From positions 1-64,000 of the forward strand of contig NZ_FNGD01000004.1 of assembly GCF_900102895.1 (NCBI RefSeq): a DNA stretch of 64,000 nt, given 5' to 3'. Source of the stretch: Arthrobacter sp. ov407. Its GTDB lineage: Bacteria; Actinomycetota; Actinomycetes; Actinomycetales; Micrococcaceae. Position 1 is the stretch's first letter, and every line of letters begins with the position of its first letter. The notes below the pieces were generated by a model. It searched no databases. It was not told the origin of the DNA and saw only the letters and a list, made by a program, of their open reading frames with translations. This document shows positions 52,577 to 61,120 of the stretch, piece by piece. The position numbers and the translations under genes were made by a program.

Positions 52577-53509
52577 ATGCCCAGTATTCCCCTGCCCAAA
52601 ACCGCTCCACGGTTCCGGAAGACGCTTGCCCTGGTTGCGGCGGCCATCGCCGCTCCGCTGGCCCTGGCCGGCTGCATGGACAACTCAAAAACCTCGGGCG
52701 CAGCCGACGGGCCGATCCAGGTCACAGAGTCCGGCACGAACGCCGCCGTCGACGCCGGACTCCAGGGGCTCCTGAACACCGGGACCCGGCAGTACTCCGC
52801 TTATGTGAAGGATCAGACCGCTCAGCTCGTGGACGGCACGAAGGCGTTTGCGGAGGCCTACGCCGCAGGAGATGCGGCTAAGGCCCGCGGGCTCTATGCC
52901 GCCACCCGCATGCACTGGGAACGCATTGAACCGGTCGCCGAGTCCTTCGGGGACCTTGACCCCAAGCTCGATGCCCGCGAAGCCGACCTCGAACCGGGCC
53001 AGAAATGGACAGGCTGGCACCGGGCCGAAAAGGACCTGTTCCCGCCCACCGCTTACACCGCCCTCACGGTGGCGGAGCGCGCTGACCTGGCCAGGCAACT
53101 CGTTGCCGACACCGAGGACTTGGCCGGTCGGACCCGCACGGTGGAACTCTCCGCGGACAAGATCGGCAACGGCGCCAAGGAACTCCTGGACGAAGTAGCC
53201 ACCGGAAAAGTCACCGGAGAGGAAGAAATCTGGTCCCACACCGATCTCTGGGACTTCCAGGCCAACGTGGACGGGGCCCGGATCGCCTTCGAAAGCCTGA
53301 AACCTGCGCTCCAGCGCAAGGACCCGGCCCTGGCCGAGGCGTTTGACGCAAAGTTCGCCGCGTTGCAGGCCGGGCTCAAGCAGCACTCCACTGGCCAAGG
53401 GTTCGCCTACTACAACGATCTCAGCCAGGCCCAGGTCCAGCAGCTCGCTTCCCTGGTTGATGCCCTGGGCGAGCCGCTCGCCAAGCTCACGTCGGCAGTC
53501 GTCCTGTGA
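52577..53509 (+). CDS. efeO: EfeM/EfeO-type iron-uptake lipoprotein
   Basis: Exported M75 (imelysin-like) protein of 310 residues of the Efe ferrous/ferric iron system. The signal peptide LALVAAAIAAPLALAGCMDN ends in a lipobox. The metal-site motif is RMHWERIEPVAESFGDLDPK (HxxE), with GWHRAEKDLFPP and GEEEIWSHTDLWDFQANVDG. It lacks the N-terminal cupredoxin domain of E. coli EfeO, so it is the short EfeM form. AAGGAAA lies before ATG 52577. It overlaps efeB by four bases (GTGA). Confidence 0.92.
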   Translation: MPSIPLPKTAPRFRKTLALVAAAIAAPLALAGCMDNSKTSGAADGPIQVTESGTNAAVDAGLQGLLNTGTRQYSAYVKDQTAQLVDGTKAFAEAYAAGDAAKARGLYAATRMHWERIEPVAESFGDLDPKLDAREADLEPGQKWTGWHRAEKDLFPPTAYTALTVAERADLARQLVADTEDLAGRTRTVELSADKIGNGAKELLDEVATGKVTGEEEIWSHTDLWDFQANVDGARIAFESLKPALQRKDPALAEAFDAKFAALQAGLKQHSTGQGFAYYNDLSQAQVQQLASLVDALGEPLAKLTSAVVL

Positions 53510-54831
53510 GCGGTTGCCCCTTCGGCGGCAGCCCCGGCCAGACGCCCGACGGCGGGAACAGTAGTTTGTCCCGCCGCGGACTCTTGTCCCTCGCAGGTGC
53601 CGGCGGCGCTGGCGCCGTCGCCGGGCTGGCGGCGGGTTTCCTCAGCCACGATGCCGTCGAGGCAGCGGCCGCTCCACTGGCGGCGTCCGGCGACATCATC
53701 TCCTTCCACGGTGACCGCCAGGCCGGCATCGTCACGCCGGCCCAGGACCGCCTTCACATTGCAGCGTTCGACGTCGTCACGGAGGACCGTGCAGAACTCA
53801 TCCGGCTCCTGAAGGACTGGACCGCCGCCGCCGCGGCCATGACCGCGGGGCGCAGCACGGGCACCAGCGGCGCCGTCGACGGCCCCTACGACGCGCCCCC
53901 GGAGGACACGGGCGAGGCCCTGGACCTTGGGGCCGGAAAGCTCACCCTCACGTTCGGGTTCGGCGCAGGCCTGTTCGAGAAGGCCGGCAAGGCCCGCTTC
54001 GGCCTGGACGGACGCCGCCCGGACGCCCTCATCGACCTGCCGCACTTCCCCGGCGATGATCTCCAGTCCGGACGCACCGGCGGCGACATCGTGGTGCAGG
54101 CCTGCGCCGACGACCCCCAAGTGGCCGTCCATGCCATCCGGAACGTGGCCCGCATCGGATTCGGGCAGACGCGCGTCCGCTGGTCACAGCTGGGGTTCGG
54201 CCGGACCTCCTCCACGTCACGGTCCCAGGCCACCCCGCGGAACCTCTTCGGGTTCAAGGACGGCACCAGCAACCTCAAAGCCGAGGACACCGCCCTGCTG
54301 GACGAGCACGTGTGGGCCGGCCCGGGAACCCGCCCGGGCGAGGCCTGGATGGCCGGCGGCACCTACCTCGTGGCGCGCCGGATCCGGATGCATATCGAGA
54401 TCTGGGATCGGACCTCACTGCGCGAACAGGAAGGCCTGATCGGCCGCACCAAGGGCACAGGATCCCCGCTTTCCGGCGGCGGGGAATTCACCGCCCCCGA
54501 CTTCGACAACACGGGGCACGGCGGCGAACCACTGATTCCGCTGGACGCCCACGTGCGGCTTGCGCACTCGAGCCGGAACGACGGCGTCAAGATGCTCCGG
54601 CGCGGCTACAACTACACCGACGGTTCGGACGGCCTGGGCCACCTTGACGCCGGACTGTTCTTCATCGCCTTCGTAACAGACCCCCGGACGCACTATGTGC
54701 CCATGCAGCTGGCCATGGCGAAGGAGGACACGCTGGCCCTGGAATACCTCAAGCACACCGGCTCGGGCCTGTTCGCGGTTCCCCCGGGAACCAGGGCGGG
54801 AGGCTTCATCGGCGAAGGTCTCTTCGCATGA
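53506..54831 (+). CDS. efeB: Dyp-type heme peroxidase / deferrochelatase EfeB
   Basis: Heme peroxidase of 441 residues exported folded by the Tat system: SLSRRGLLSLAGAGGAGAVA. The Dyp motif GxxDG appears in RNLFGFKDGTSNLKAEDTAL. Further landmarks are YLVARRIRMHIEIWDRTSLR, LAHSSRNDGVKMLRRGYNYT and GLFFIAFVTDPRTHYVPMQL. EfeB proteins oxidise substrates with peroxide and have been proposed to release iron from heme or to oxidise ferrous iron for EfeU. GTG 53506 overlaps the efeO stop, and the end overlaps the next gene (ATGA). Confidence 0.94.
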   Translation: MSGCPFGGSPGQTPDGGNSSLSRRGLLSLAGAGGAGAVAGLAAGFLSHDAVEAAAAPLAASGDIISFHGDRQAGIVTPAQDRLHIAAFDVVTEDRAELIRLLKDWTAAAAAMTAGRSTGTSGAVDGPYDAPPEDTGEALDLGAGKLTLTFGFGAGLFEKAGKARFGLDGRRPDALIDLPHFPGDDLQSGRTGGDIVVQACADDPQVAVHAIRNVARIGFGQTRVRWSQLGFGRTSSTSRSQATPRNLFGFKDGTSNLKAEDTALLDEHVWAGPGTRPGEAWMAGGTYLVARRIRMHIEIWDRTSLREQEGLIGRTKGTGSPLSGGGEFTAPDFDNTGHGGEPLIPLDAHVRLAHSSRNDGVKMLRRGYNYTDGSDGLGHLDAGLFFIAFVTDPRTHYVPMQLAMAKEDTLALEYLKHTGSGLFAVPPGTRAGGFIGEGLFA

Positions 54832-55484
54832 CGGCGGCAGTCACCGATGCCGGCAGTCCGCCCGGAACGGAGGCACCGGACCCACCCAACGGCACGGAAC
54901 TTCCGGAACCCAGCATCAGCGGGCCCGGCAGGCCGACGGGCAACGCCGCCCTGAAACTCGTGCTGCTGGGAGTGGTGTGCTCGGCGGCGTGGCTGGCGTC
55001 CGTGCTGATCGGCGGGTTCCTCGACCCGGGGCCGGAGATCCACCGGGTCGCTCTCGCCGCCCACATCCTGGCCCTCGTGCTGGCCTTCGGAGCCATACTG
55101 GTGCTCGACTGGGTCGGTTTGTTGTGGCTCCTGGGCCGCCGCGACGTCCACGACACCCGGCGGCTCGATTCCGCCGCGCAACCGCTGATCTGGGGTGGGC
55201 TGGCCATCCTGCTCATCTCCGGCGCGCTGCTGCACCCCGAGCTGTCCAGCCCTCCGACCCAAATCAAACTCGTGAGCATCCTGGTCCTCATGCTGAACGG
55301 ACTGGTCCTGACCCAAACCATGAAGCAACTGCATCAGCTACCGCCGGGAACCTTGTTCACGGCAATGGCAGCCGGGCTGCGGGCGCGCTTGCTCGTGGCT
55401 TTATGCCTCTCACAAACCTGCTGGTGGACGTCCGTGCTGGTCGGACTGCTCAACAGCACGCTGCGGCGCTGGACGGGCGCATGA
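54828..55484 (+). CDS. Integral membrane protein of the efe operon
   Basis: A 218-residue membrane protein with a disordered Pro-rich N-terminus of about 38 residues, then five or six helices: LKLVLLGVVCSAAWLASVLI, LAAHILALVLAFGAILVLDW, PLIWGGLAILLISGALL, QIKLVSILVLMLNGLVL and the C-terminal RLLVALCLSQTCWWTSVLVG. It has no REGLE iron motif, so it is not EfeU. ATG 54828 overlaps efeB by four bases, and this tight coupling makes a role in the same iron process likely. A His in HRVALAAHILAL could bind heme or metal. No family is recognised. Confidence 0.78.
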   Translation: MTAAVTDAGSPPGTEAPDPPNGTELPEPSISGPGRPTGNAALKLVLLGVVCSAAWLASVLIGGFLDPGPEIHRVALAAHILALVLAFGAILVLDWVGLLWLLGRRDVHDTRRLDSAAQPLIWGGLAILLISGALLHPELSSPPTQIKLVSILVLMLNGLVLTQTMKQLHQLPPGTLFTAMAAGLRARLLVALCLSQTCWWTSVLVGLLNSTLRRWTGA

Positions 55485-55502
55485 GGCCGGTGAGTCGTTC
55501 GG

Positions 55503-56036
55503 TTACCGCGCGGGCGAGAAGATCCGACTGTGGCGGTTCTCAGCCACAGGCGGATTGAATCTGGTGTCCTCCAGGGTCGCCCCGTCGTCGAGCCAGCGGC
55601 GGTGGCTGTAAAAGCTGATGGCCCGATTGTTGCCTCTCTCCACCCAGAGAAAGGCGCGGCGGTAGCCGAGCTCGATGAACTTTTGTTCGGCAGCCGCAAA
55701 CAGGACGGAGCCTGCGCCCTGCGCCCAGTTGTCCGGATGCACATTGATCGCGTGGAGCTGACCGCTTCCCGGGTCAGAGTCGCCGGCAGCAGGACCGAGG
55801 ATGGCGAAACCCACAACCTCATTGCCGCTTTGGACGACGAGGTGGTGCGTCCCTTCCTGGGGCTCGAGGATGTTTCGGCGCCACGCAGACGCTGCGCGCC
55901 CGACGTCGAGACCGTCAAGATACTCATCGGTCATGACTCCACGGTAGGTGGCTCGCCAGGCTGCAATATGGACCTCGGCCAGCCGTGCGGCGTCGTCTTC
56001 GGTCGCGGCCCTGACTCGGATATCCGGAGTGGTCAT
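55503..56036 (-). CDS. GNAT family N-acetyltransferase
   Basis: Single-domain GNAT protein of 177 residues. It starts MTTPDIRVRAATEDDAARLA, continues HIAAWRATYRGVMTDEYLDG, and has the CoA-binding segment LHAINVHPDNWAQGAGSVLF plus FLWVERGNNRAISFYSHRRW. ATG 56036 is favoured because the family N-terminus begins there; upstream sequence in the same frame is unrelated. It is convergent with the efe operon and its substrate is unknown. Confidence 0.85.
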   Translation of the reverse strand: MTTPDIRVRAATEDDAARLAEVHIAAWRATYRGVMTDEYLDGLDVGRAASAWRRNILEPQEGTHHLVVQSGNEVVGFAILGPAAGDSDPGSGQLHAINVHPDNWAQGAGSVLFAAAEQKFIELGYRRAFLWVERGNNRAISFYSHRRWLDDGATLEDTRFNPPVAENRHSRIFSPAR

Positions 56037-56059
56037 GGTGCCGAATCTATCAACTGAGG

Positions 56060-56335
56060 TCACCGGTCCCGTGCGGCGCGCACGAAGCGGCGGGCGAAAT
56101 AGCTGATGACGACGATGCTGACTGCTACAAGGAGCCACGTGCCTTCCGACCCAAGCGCCGGGCCGCTCGTGCAGGTGCTGACGGCGCCCGACTCGGCTGT
56201 GTAGTCGATGCACTCACCTGTCCGAAAGCCGAGAAGTATGGCGTCGACCGCGATCACCAGCCCAATGGCCACCGCCCAGGGCCACCTCGGACGCCGGCGC
56301 AACTGAGGCGCTTCATCCACGACCTTCCTCCGCAT
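56060..56335 (-). CDS. Hypothetical two-helix membrane protein
   Basis: A 91-residue protein with two membrane helices (WAVAIGLVIAVDAILLGF and WLLVAVSIVVISYFARRFVR) joined by an outer loop with two Cys (GECIDYTAESGAVSTCTSGP) that may form a disulfide. No family is recognised. It lies 23 bases upstream of the GNAT gene on the same strand and could be cotranscribed with it. Confidence 0.6.
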   Translation of the reverse strand: MRRKVVDEAPQLRRRPRWPWAVAIGLVIAVDAILLGFRTGECIDYTAESGAVSTCTSGPALGSEGTWLLVAVSIVVISYFARRFVRAARDR

Positions 56336-56410
56336 CTTCGCAAATGAGCTAGCCCTTAGAACTCCTGGCAGACATCACAACACGAATCGGCGCCTGCGGC
56401 GAGAGCCGAT

Positions 56411-57301
56411 TCATTGTTCTCTGACGGGCGGACCGGGCGCAGGGATTTCGAGGAGCTCCAACTCCTTCCCTGTAACACCCGGAATGCGTTGGAGAGTCGG
56501 AAAGAATTGTGGGTCGGTGATGTGTCCGTCAAACAGGACTGGGGTACCGCCGGCGTTCACCAGCACCTCTGCCATGCATGCGGCGACGTCGGCGCGCGCC
56601 AAGCGGTTTGCCGGGTCCAGGGATTCGCATATTGCCTCCACGTCCGGATCCCCGTCAGTACCGAAGACAAAGCACGCCGCAGCTACCCGGTCGTTCCTGA
56701 CGACGAAGACGCTTCGGGACGGGTCCAGTTCTGTCTGGATCATGGGTCCAAATTCGGCGAGAAGGCCACTGCGCGTCCCAGTGGGTGACCATGGCGCGTG
56801 CACGATTTCATACAATTCCGTCCATGCTTCAGTCAGTTGCTCCAGCGATAGTCGATCTCCGCTGCGGATGTCCTCGCGGCGGTTTTCGAGTGCCCATCGG
56901 CGCACCTCAACACTCGAGGTGTCAATCCGCTCAGGCGGGCACACTTGGTAGCGCACGGCGCCGAGCGATTTGTAGAACTCGTGGGTAAGCGTGCCCGGAT
57001 GGGCTTTGACCGACAGCGGCATCGAACGACGGGTTTGGATGGATTTCACCAGAGCCGACCCGATGCCCCGCCGCCGGAATGGCTCGGCGACGAACACGAA
57101 CGCCGGGTCCCGAGTCGGGTGGACGCGGTTGGTGGCCGAAACAACGATTCCCGCTGGCTCTCCCTTGATCTTTGCCACCAATGATGATCCCGCGGGACGC
57201 CATTCGTCGGCCCGGGCCCACGGCGCGTCGGCCGCGAAGCGATCCGCGTCAGCGACCGTCGCTGGTTCGATCACCAGATAGTTTCCTTGTCCGGTCAGCA
57301 T
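56411..57301 (-). CDS. GNAT family N-acetyltransferase
   Basis: Protein of 296 residues. The first half is a GNAT domain (DPAFVFVAEPFRRRGIGSAL, VKSIQTRRSMPLSVKAHPGT, LTHEFYKSLGAVRYQVCPPE). The second half is a GNAT-like unit without a clear CoA motif (TELYEIVHAPWSPTG, SVFVVRNDRVAAACFVFGTD). The tandem arrangement resembles mycothiol synthase-like proteins, but the motifs are too divergent to claim that. ATG 57301 is the first start in frame. Confidence 0.8.
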   Translation of the reverse strand: MLTGQGNYLVIEPATVADADRFAADAPWARADEWRPAGSSLVAKIKGEPAGIVVSATNRVHPTRDPAFVFVAEPFRRRGIGSALVKSIQTRRSMPLSVKAHPGTLTHEFYKSLGAVRYQVCPPERIDTSSVEVRRWALENRREDIRSGDRLSLEQLTEAWTELYEIVHAPWSPTGTRSGLLAEFGPMIQTELDPSRSVFVVRNDRVAAACFVFGTDGDPDVEAICESLDPANRLARADVAACMAEVLVNAGGTPVLFDGHITDPQFFPTLQRIPGVTGKELELLEIPAPGPPVREQ

Positions 57302-57397
57302 CTTGGCAGTCTAAGCGAGTCTTCCGGCCGTTCCCTTCAGCGCGGTAGCCTGCACTAGAAGAGTCCAGCAGAACCGTTTTCTTGGAAGGCCCACGCA

Positions 57398-57655
57398 ATG
57401 TCGGATTATGATCTTTCAGCACTCCGGGAGCGGGCTGCCCGTGGTGACAACGACGCCATCGGAGAGCTCATCGAGCTGGCCGCGGAGCGGGAAGACTTCG
57501 AGGAGCTGCGGCGCCTCGCCGACGGCGGCAGTCGCGACGCTGAGGATCAGCTGGTTGAACTCGCAGTTGAGAAGGAAGATCTAGAAGAGCTTCGGCGTCT
57601 GGCATCTGCAGGGAACACGGACGCGGCCGAAGTGCTGGCCGAACTCACTGAGTAG
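57398..57655 (+). CDS. Small helical-repeat protein
   Basis: An 85-residue acidic protein almost wholly made of two 28-residue repeats and a partial third, each starting LRxxA and ending EDxEE (ALRERAARGDNDAIGEL, RRLADGGSRDAEDQLVEL, RRLASAGNTDAAEVLAEL). The pattern is that of a Sel1/TPR-like helical hairpin stack, suggesting protein binding. GGAAGG lies eight bases before ATG 57398. The function is unknown. Confidence 0.7.
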   Translation: MSDYDLSALRERAARGDNDAIGELIELAAEREDFEELRRLADGGSRDAEDQLVELAVEKEDLEELRRLASAGNTDAAEVLAELTE

Positions 57656-57690
57656 ACCCTCCGCGCAACGGCAGGATCTCCGCAGCTGAA

Positions 57691-57705
57691 ATTGACTATG
57701 TCAAT
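57691..57705 (+). promoter_or_regulatory. Palindromic operator candidate before the GNAT/PH gene pair
   Basis: ATTGACTATGTCAAT is a perfect six-base inverted repeat with a three-base spacer, 85 bases before GTG 57790. Its left half also reads as a -35-like TTGACT. It may be a regulator site overlapping the promoter. Confidence 0.45.
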
Positions 57706-57789
57706 ATTCACTGGAGCATCTATGCTGCGCTGAGTCGCGAACGCGGCATCAACACTGGTATCCGTGAATGCTCAGGGAAGGAGCGGCCC

Positions 57790-58323
57790 GTGACACCTGA
57801 GGGGCTGGTGGTGCGCGCAGCCAGGCGGGAGGACGCGGCCGAGGTGCGTCGGTTGTCCATGTCATTCACCCCAGCCGCCCAGGAAGTTCCGCCGGAGGTC
57901 TTCCATAGCCGTTTCGCCCAGTTCCTGGCCGACGCCTCCTGGTGCCTTCCTGTGGCACAGGCTCGCGGCAGGCTGATCGGCTATGGCCTGGCCCAGGACT
58001 TCGGGCCAGGCCTGCGGGCTACCTTCACCACAGGCCGGGTCCACGACGTCTTTGTCGATCCCGACACGCGACTGGGCGGCACCGGCCGGGCCCTTATGAA
58101 CTTCATCTTCGACTGGTCGCGGGCCCGGCCGCAGCCGATGATCCTGGACTGGCAGGCAAGTCCCTCCGCCATCGGCTTTTACGAGGCTCTTGGCTTCACG
58201 GCCGATCGTGTTGGCGACTTTCCCGAGTATCCGGGTTTCACCCTTGACCATCGAATCGGACACTCTTTGCGATACATTGCTCCCATCCCGACGACGGCTC
58301 GGGCGATGGAGGGGGACCATTGA
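57790..58323 (+). CDS. GNAT family N-acetyltransferase
   Basis: A 177-residue GNAT protein from GTG 57790 with GGAAGGAG upstream. The N-terminal segment is VVRAARREDAAEVRRLSMSF, the CoA-binding region is VHDVFVDPDTRLGGTGRALM with a Gly-Gly-x-Gly variant of the usual motif, followed by DWQASPSAIGFYEALGFTAD. It overlaps the next gene by four bases, so the two are coupled. The substrate is unknown. Confidence 0.84.
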   Translation: MTPEGLVVRAARREDAAEVRRLSMSFTPAAQEVPPEVFHSRFAQFLADASWCLPVAQARGRLIGYGLAQDFGPGLRATFTTGRVHDVFVDPDTRLGGTGRALMNFIFDWSRARPQPMILDWQASPSAIGFYEALGFTADRVGDFPEYPGFTLDHRIGHSLRYIAPIPTTARAMEGDH

Positions 58324-58973
58324 AAGCGTCAAAAGAGAAGCAGCACCCGCGGCAGGCGGACTACTCAGCGTCCATTCAGCGGTCCGCCCGTCGAGCCAGA
58401 ACGCACCGCTCGGCGACGGGCCGCCCCGTGGCTGCAACCGTATGGGCCGCTGCCATCGGCACAATGTGCTGGCTGGCGGCCAGCGGAGAAACCAAGGCAG
58501 TGATGGACGCCGCACCCTGGCTGGTTCTGGTGTCCTGGTTCGTCTACGTAGCCCAGTGGCGGCCATGCCTGCGCGTTGATGACGACGGATTTACGCTGGT
58601 CAACGGACTGCGCGACCACCGGATACCCTTCGATACGGTCGAGGACATCGAGGTCCGTTATGCCGTAGCGGTCAGGGCCGCCGGCAAGAAGTATGTGAGC
58701 TGGGGCGCTCCGACCCCGCCGGGCTCGTTCGAATCCGGCTTTCAGCATGTCAGCGATCTGAAGAGCCGGCCGTACAGCGTCCTCCCAAGCAATGAACGGT
58801 TCAGCCAGCCCACGGTGACCACCGGCCGTGACGAGATCGCCCAGGCGTGGCAGGACGCCCGCGTCGCCGGGCTCCGCTCCTCCGACGGCACGGTAACCAC
58901 TACATGGAACGGCCCGATGATCGTCGTCGGCGTCGTGGTGCTCCTCTGGGTGATCGTTGCTGCGCTGATCTAG
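58320..58973 (+). CDS. PH-like domain membrane protein
   Basis: A 217-residue membrane protein starting at TTG 58320, which overlaps the GNAT stop. Two N-terminal helices (AATVWAAAIGTMCWLAASGE and WLVLVSWFVYVAQWRPCLRV) precede a bacterial PH-like domain (DDDGFTLVNGLRDHRIPFDT then VEDIEVRYAVAV). A C-terminal helix (MIVVGVVVLLWVIVAALI) closes the protein. Such proteins are frequent in actinobacteria with no known role. The translational coupling links it to the acetyltransferase. Confidence 0.75.
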   Translation: MKASKEKQHPRQADYSASIQRSARRARTHRSATGRPVAATVWAAAIGTMCWLAASGETKAVMDAAPWLVLVSWFVYVAQWRPCLRVDDDGFTLVNGLRDHRIPFDTVEDIEVRYAVAVRAAGKKYVSWGAPTPPGSFESGFQHVSDLKSRPYSVLPSNERFSQPTVTTGRDEIAQAWQDARVAGLRSSDGTVTTTWNGPMIVVGVVVLLWVIVAALI

Positions 58974-58974
58974 G

Positions 58975-60300
58975 TCAGACCGAGCGGTACCGGAGTGAGC
59001 CGGGAATCTCTCCCCGGGGCCCCAGGCCTTCCCCGTAGGCGAACCGCGCCCAGAGCGCCCGCATCGCCCGGCCGTGGGCGTTGATGTCCTCCCAAGTGGC
59101 GCCCGCCAGCAGTCCGGCGCCCTCCCACGTTTGTTGGTGGCCGAACAGCAGCGGCAGATCAACCGTGTGCGCGGCGCCGTAGAGATTTCCCGGTGCGCGC
59201 CAGGACAGCACGTAGCTGTGGGCCCGCCCGCCCGCGCGCACATGCCGCCTGGCAAACTGCCTGGCCGCTTTGCTGTACACCATTTCCGTGACCACCCAGG
59301 TGACTGCCTTGAGCACTGCGCTGCCAACCACGGGAATCCTCGCCACCCGGCTCAGGTGCGGGCTTCGCGGCAGAAACAGCCGGGCCTCCTCCGCTGTGTG
59401 GCCGATCAGGATGTCGATCCCTGGAGCGGCCGCATTCCAGGCACCGTCAAGCTTGGATTCCTCGGGCAGCGGTGAATGCCCGTACTGGATCCCGAACGGC
59501 ATGGCAGCCATCAGCCCGAACTTCCTCGCGGCCCGCGCAACGCCGTCTTCGAGGGCGACGACGTCCATCGCCGGAGTGCCGGCGGTGACCGCTTCCGCGG
59601 CGACGCCCATGGCGGCGTTCATCTTTTCCCGCCCCCGGGTAATACCCAGCGGGGCACTTTGAATGATGGCCCGCTGGAAGAGCGACGCTGCGTCCGGCGT
59701 CGCCATGAGATGCGCGACGGCGTCGCCCCCTGCGGACTGCCCGAACGCGGTGACCCTGCCCGGATCGCCGCCGAACGATGCGATGTTGCGCTGCACCCAC
59801 CGGAACGCCTCGATCTGGTCCAGCAGGCCCAGATTGGCGGGCCGGCCGGTGCTGGTGGACAAATATCCGAAGAGGCCCAGCCGGTAGGTTACCGAGACCA
59901 CGATCACGCGGGTTTCGGCAACCAGCGCTGCCGGGTCGAATATCGCCAGATCCCCCGATCCGGACGTGTAGGACCCGCCGTGCAGCCACACCATCACCGG
60001 CAGCCGCTCACCGTCGTCGAGATCCGCAGGCATGGCGATGGACAACCGCTGGCAATCCTCGCTGCCTGGAAGTTCGCCGTAGCGGGTGCCAAGCACATCG
60101 TCCAGGAAGGGCACCGGGGCCTGCGGGCACGCCGGAGACAGAGATGTCGCCTCGAGCACCTCCGACCAGTCGGTGGCCGGCGCCGGCGGCTGAAACCGCT
60201 CCGCGGTGGCGTAGGGAATGCCGGTGGCACGCACGACGGCGCCGTCGTGCCATCCGCGGATCGGGCCACACGGCGGCTCGAAGGCAAGGTCTACATTCAT
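58975..60300 (-). CDS. Type B carboxylesterase
   Basis: Carboxylesterase of 441 residues. The oxyanion segment is LPVMVWLHGGSYTSGSGDLA, the conserved VTYRLGLFGYLST and NLGLLDQIEAFRWVQRNIAS precede the nucleophile elbow VTAFGQSAGGDAVAHLMATP, and a late acid/His region is RAPGNLYGAAHTVDLPLLFG. No signal peptide is seen. It is slightly shorter than the usual 480-550 residues. GGAAGG lies about eight bases before ATG 60300. The substrate is unknown. Confidence 0.88.
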   Translation of the reverse strand: MNVDLAFEPPCGPIRGWHDGAVVRATGIPYATAERFQPPAPATDWSEVLEATSLSPACPQAPVPFLDDVLGTRYGELPGSEDCQRLSIAMPADLDDGERLPVMVWLHGGSYTSGSGDLAIFDPAALVAETRVIVVSVTYRLGLFGYLSTSTGRPANLGLLDQIEAFRWVQRNIASFGGDPGRVTAFGQSAGGDAVAHLMATPDAASLFQRAIIQSAPLGITRGREKMNAAMGVAAEAVTAGTPAMDVVALEDGVARAARKFGLMAAMPFGIQYGHSPLPEESKLDGAWNAAAPGIDILIGHTAEEARLFLPRSPHLSRVARIPVVGSAVLKAVTWVVTEMVYSKAARQFARRHVRAGGRAHSYVLSWRAPGNLYGAAHTVDLPLLFGHQQTWEGAGLLAGATWEDINAHGRAMRALWARFAYGEGLGPRGEIPGSLRYRSV

Positions 60301-60357
60301 ACTGCCAGCCTTCCACAAATACAGGACCCGTATCTCCGGCCCGGTTAACGGGCGCGC

Positions 60358-61104
60358 TTAGAGCAGGCTCGGGAACTCCGCGTAGCTGAGCGGGGCGTAG
60401 CGCCCGTAGGCGGCGATCACCGCGGCCTCGACAGTGTCGACGTCGAGGCCCGGCACGAGGTCATCGGCCGCGCCCGCCGTCGCCGGGTCCCACTCGAGGC
60501 CGAGGGCGGCGTAACTGGCCTCCAAAACCGCGCGGATCGGGGCGGAGTCCGCCACCACGATCACGGAGCTGAAAAGCCAGCCGCCGGCGACCACCCGCTG
60601 GGCGGTGCCGACCAGTTTGATCCGGCGCTCCGAGAACTCCGGGTTGCTGCCGTGCACGCTGAACTCGCCGGGGCAATATTCCCCCGGGATCTCACCGACG
60701 CCGGCATCCACGCCGGCGTCGCGCAGCGCCCGGGCGAGCAGTTCGCCAAAGCGCGAAAACCGCCCCTTGGCCCCGGCTATGGCATCCGCATCGGGCTCCA
60801 GGTGATCGATGACGAGCGTGCGCTCGTGGTACGCCGCCGCGCGGCCCCCGGCCTTCCGGACCAGCGGCTCGAAGCCGAGCTGCCTGCAGGCTGCCGCGGC
60901 GGCTTCGAAGCCGGGCAGGTGCGTGTCGCGCTGCCCGAAAGCGACCGTCGGAACCGGCCGGTACAGCCGCAGGGTGGGGCCCAACGAACCGGTCTTGACC
61001 TTCTGGAGGAGCCCGAGCGCGAAGTCGAGGTCGGCGGCGGCACCGAATGATTCCTGCTGCCGCACCACCGTCAGCGTCCGGGGCCCGGCTGGCGCCTGCG
61101 GCAT
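60358..61104 (-). CDS. Lipoate-protein ligase A family protein
   Basis: A 248-residue protein of the biotin/lipoate ligase fold. Conserved stretches are LRLYRPVPTVAFGQRDTHLP, GFEPLVRKAGGRAAAYHERT, and the catalytic-Lys segment RRIKLVGTAQRVVAGGWLFS. It lacks the C-terminal accessory domain of E. coli LplA. It may attach scavenged lipoate or octanoate to acceptor domains, or act as an amidotransferase. ATG 61104 has AAGGGAG about nine bases upstream, which decides against ATG 61128; the latter would overlap the divergent gene. Confidence 0.82.
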   Translation of the reverse strand: MPQAPAGPRTLTVVRQQESFGAAADLDFALGLLQKVKTGSLGPTLRLYRPVPTVAFGQRDTHLPGFEAAAAACRQLGFEPLVRKAGGRAAAYHERTLVIDHLEPDADAIAGAKGRFSRFGELLARALRDAGVDAGVGEIPGEYCPGEFSVHGSNPEFSERRIKLVGTAQRVVAGGWLFSSVIVVADSAPIRAVLEASYAALGLEWDPATAGAADDLVPGLDVDTVEAAVIAAYGRYAPLSYAEFPSLL

Positions 61105-61120
61105 GTTGTTATGCTCCCTT

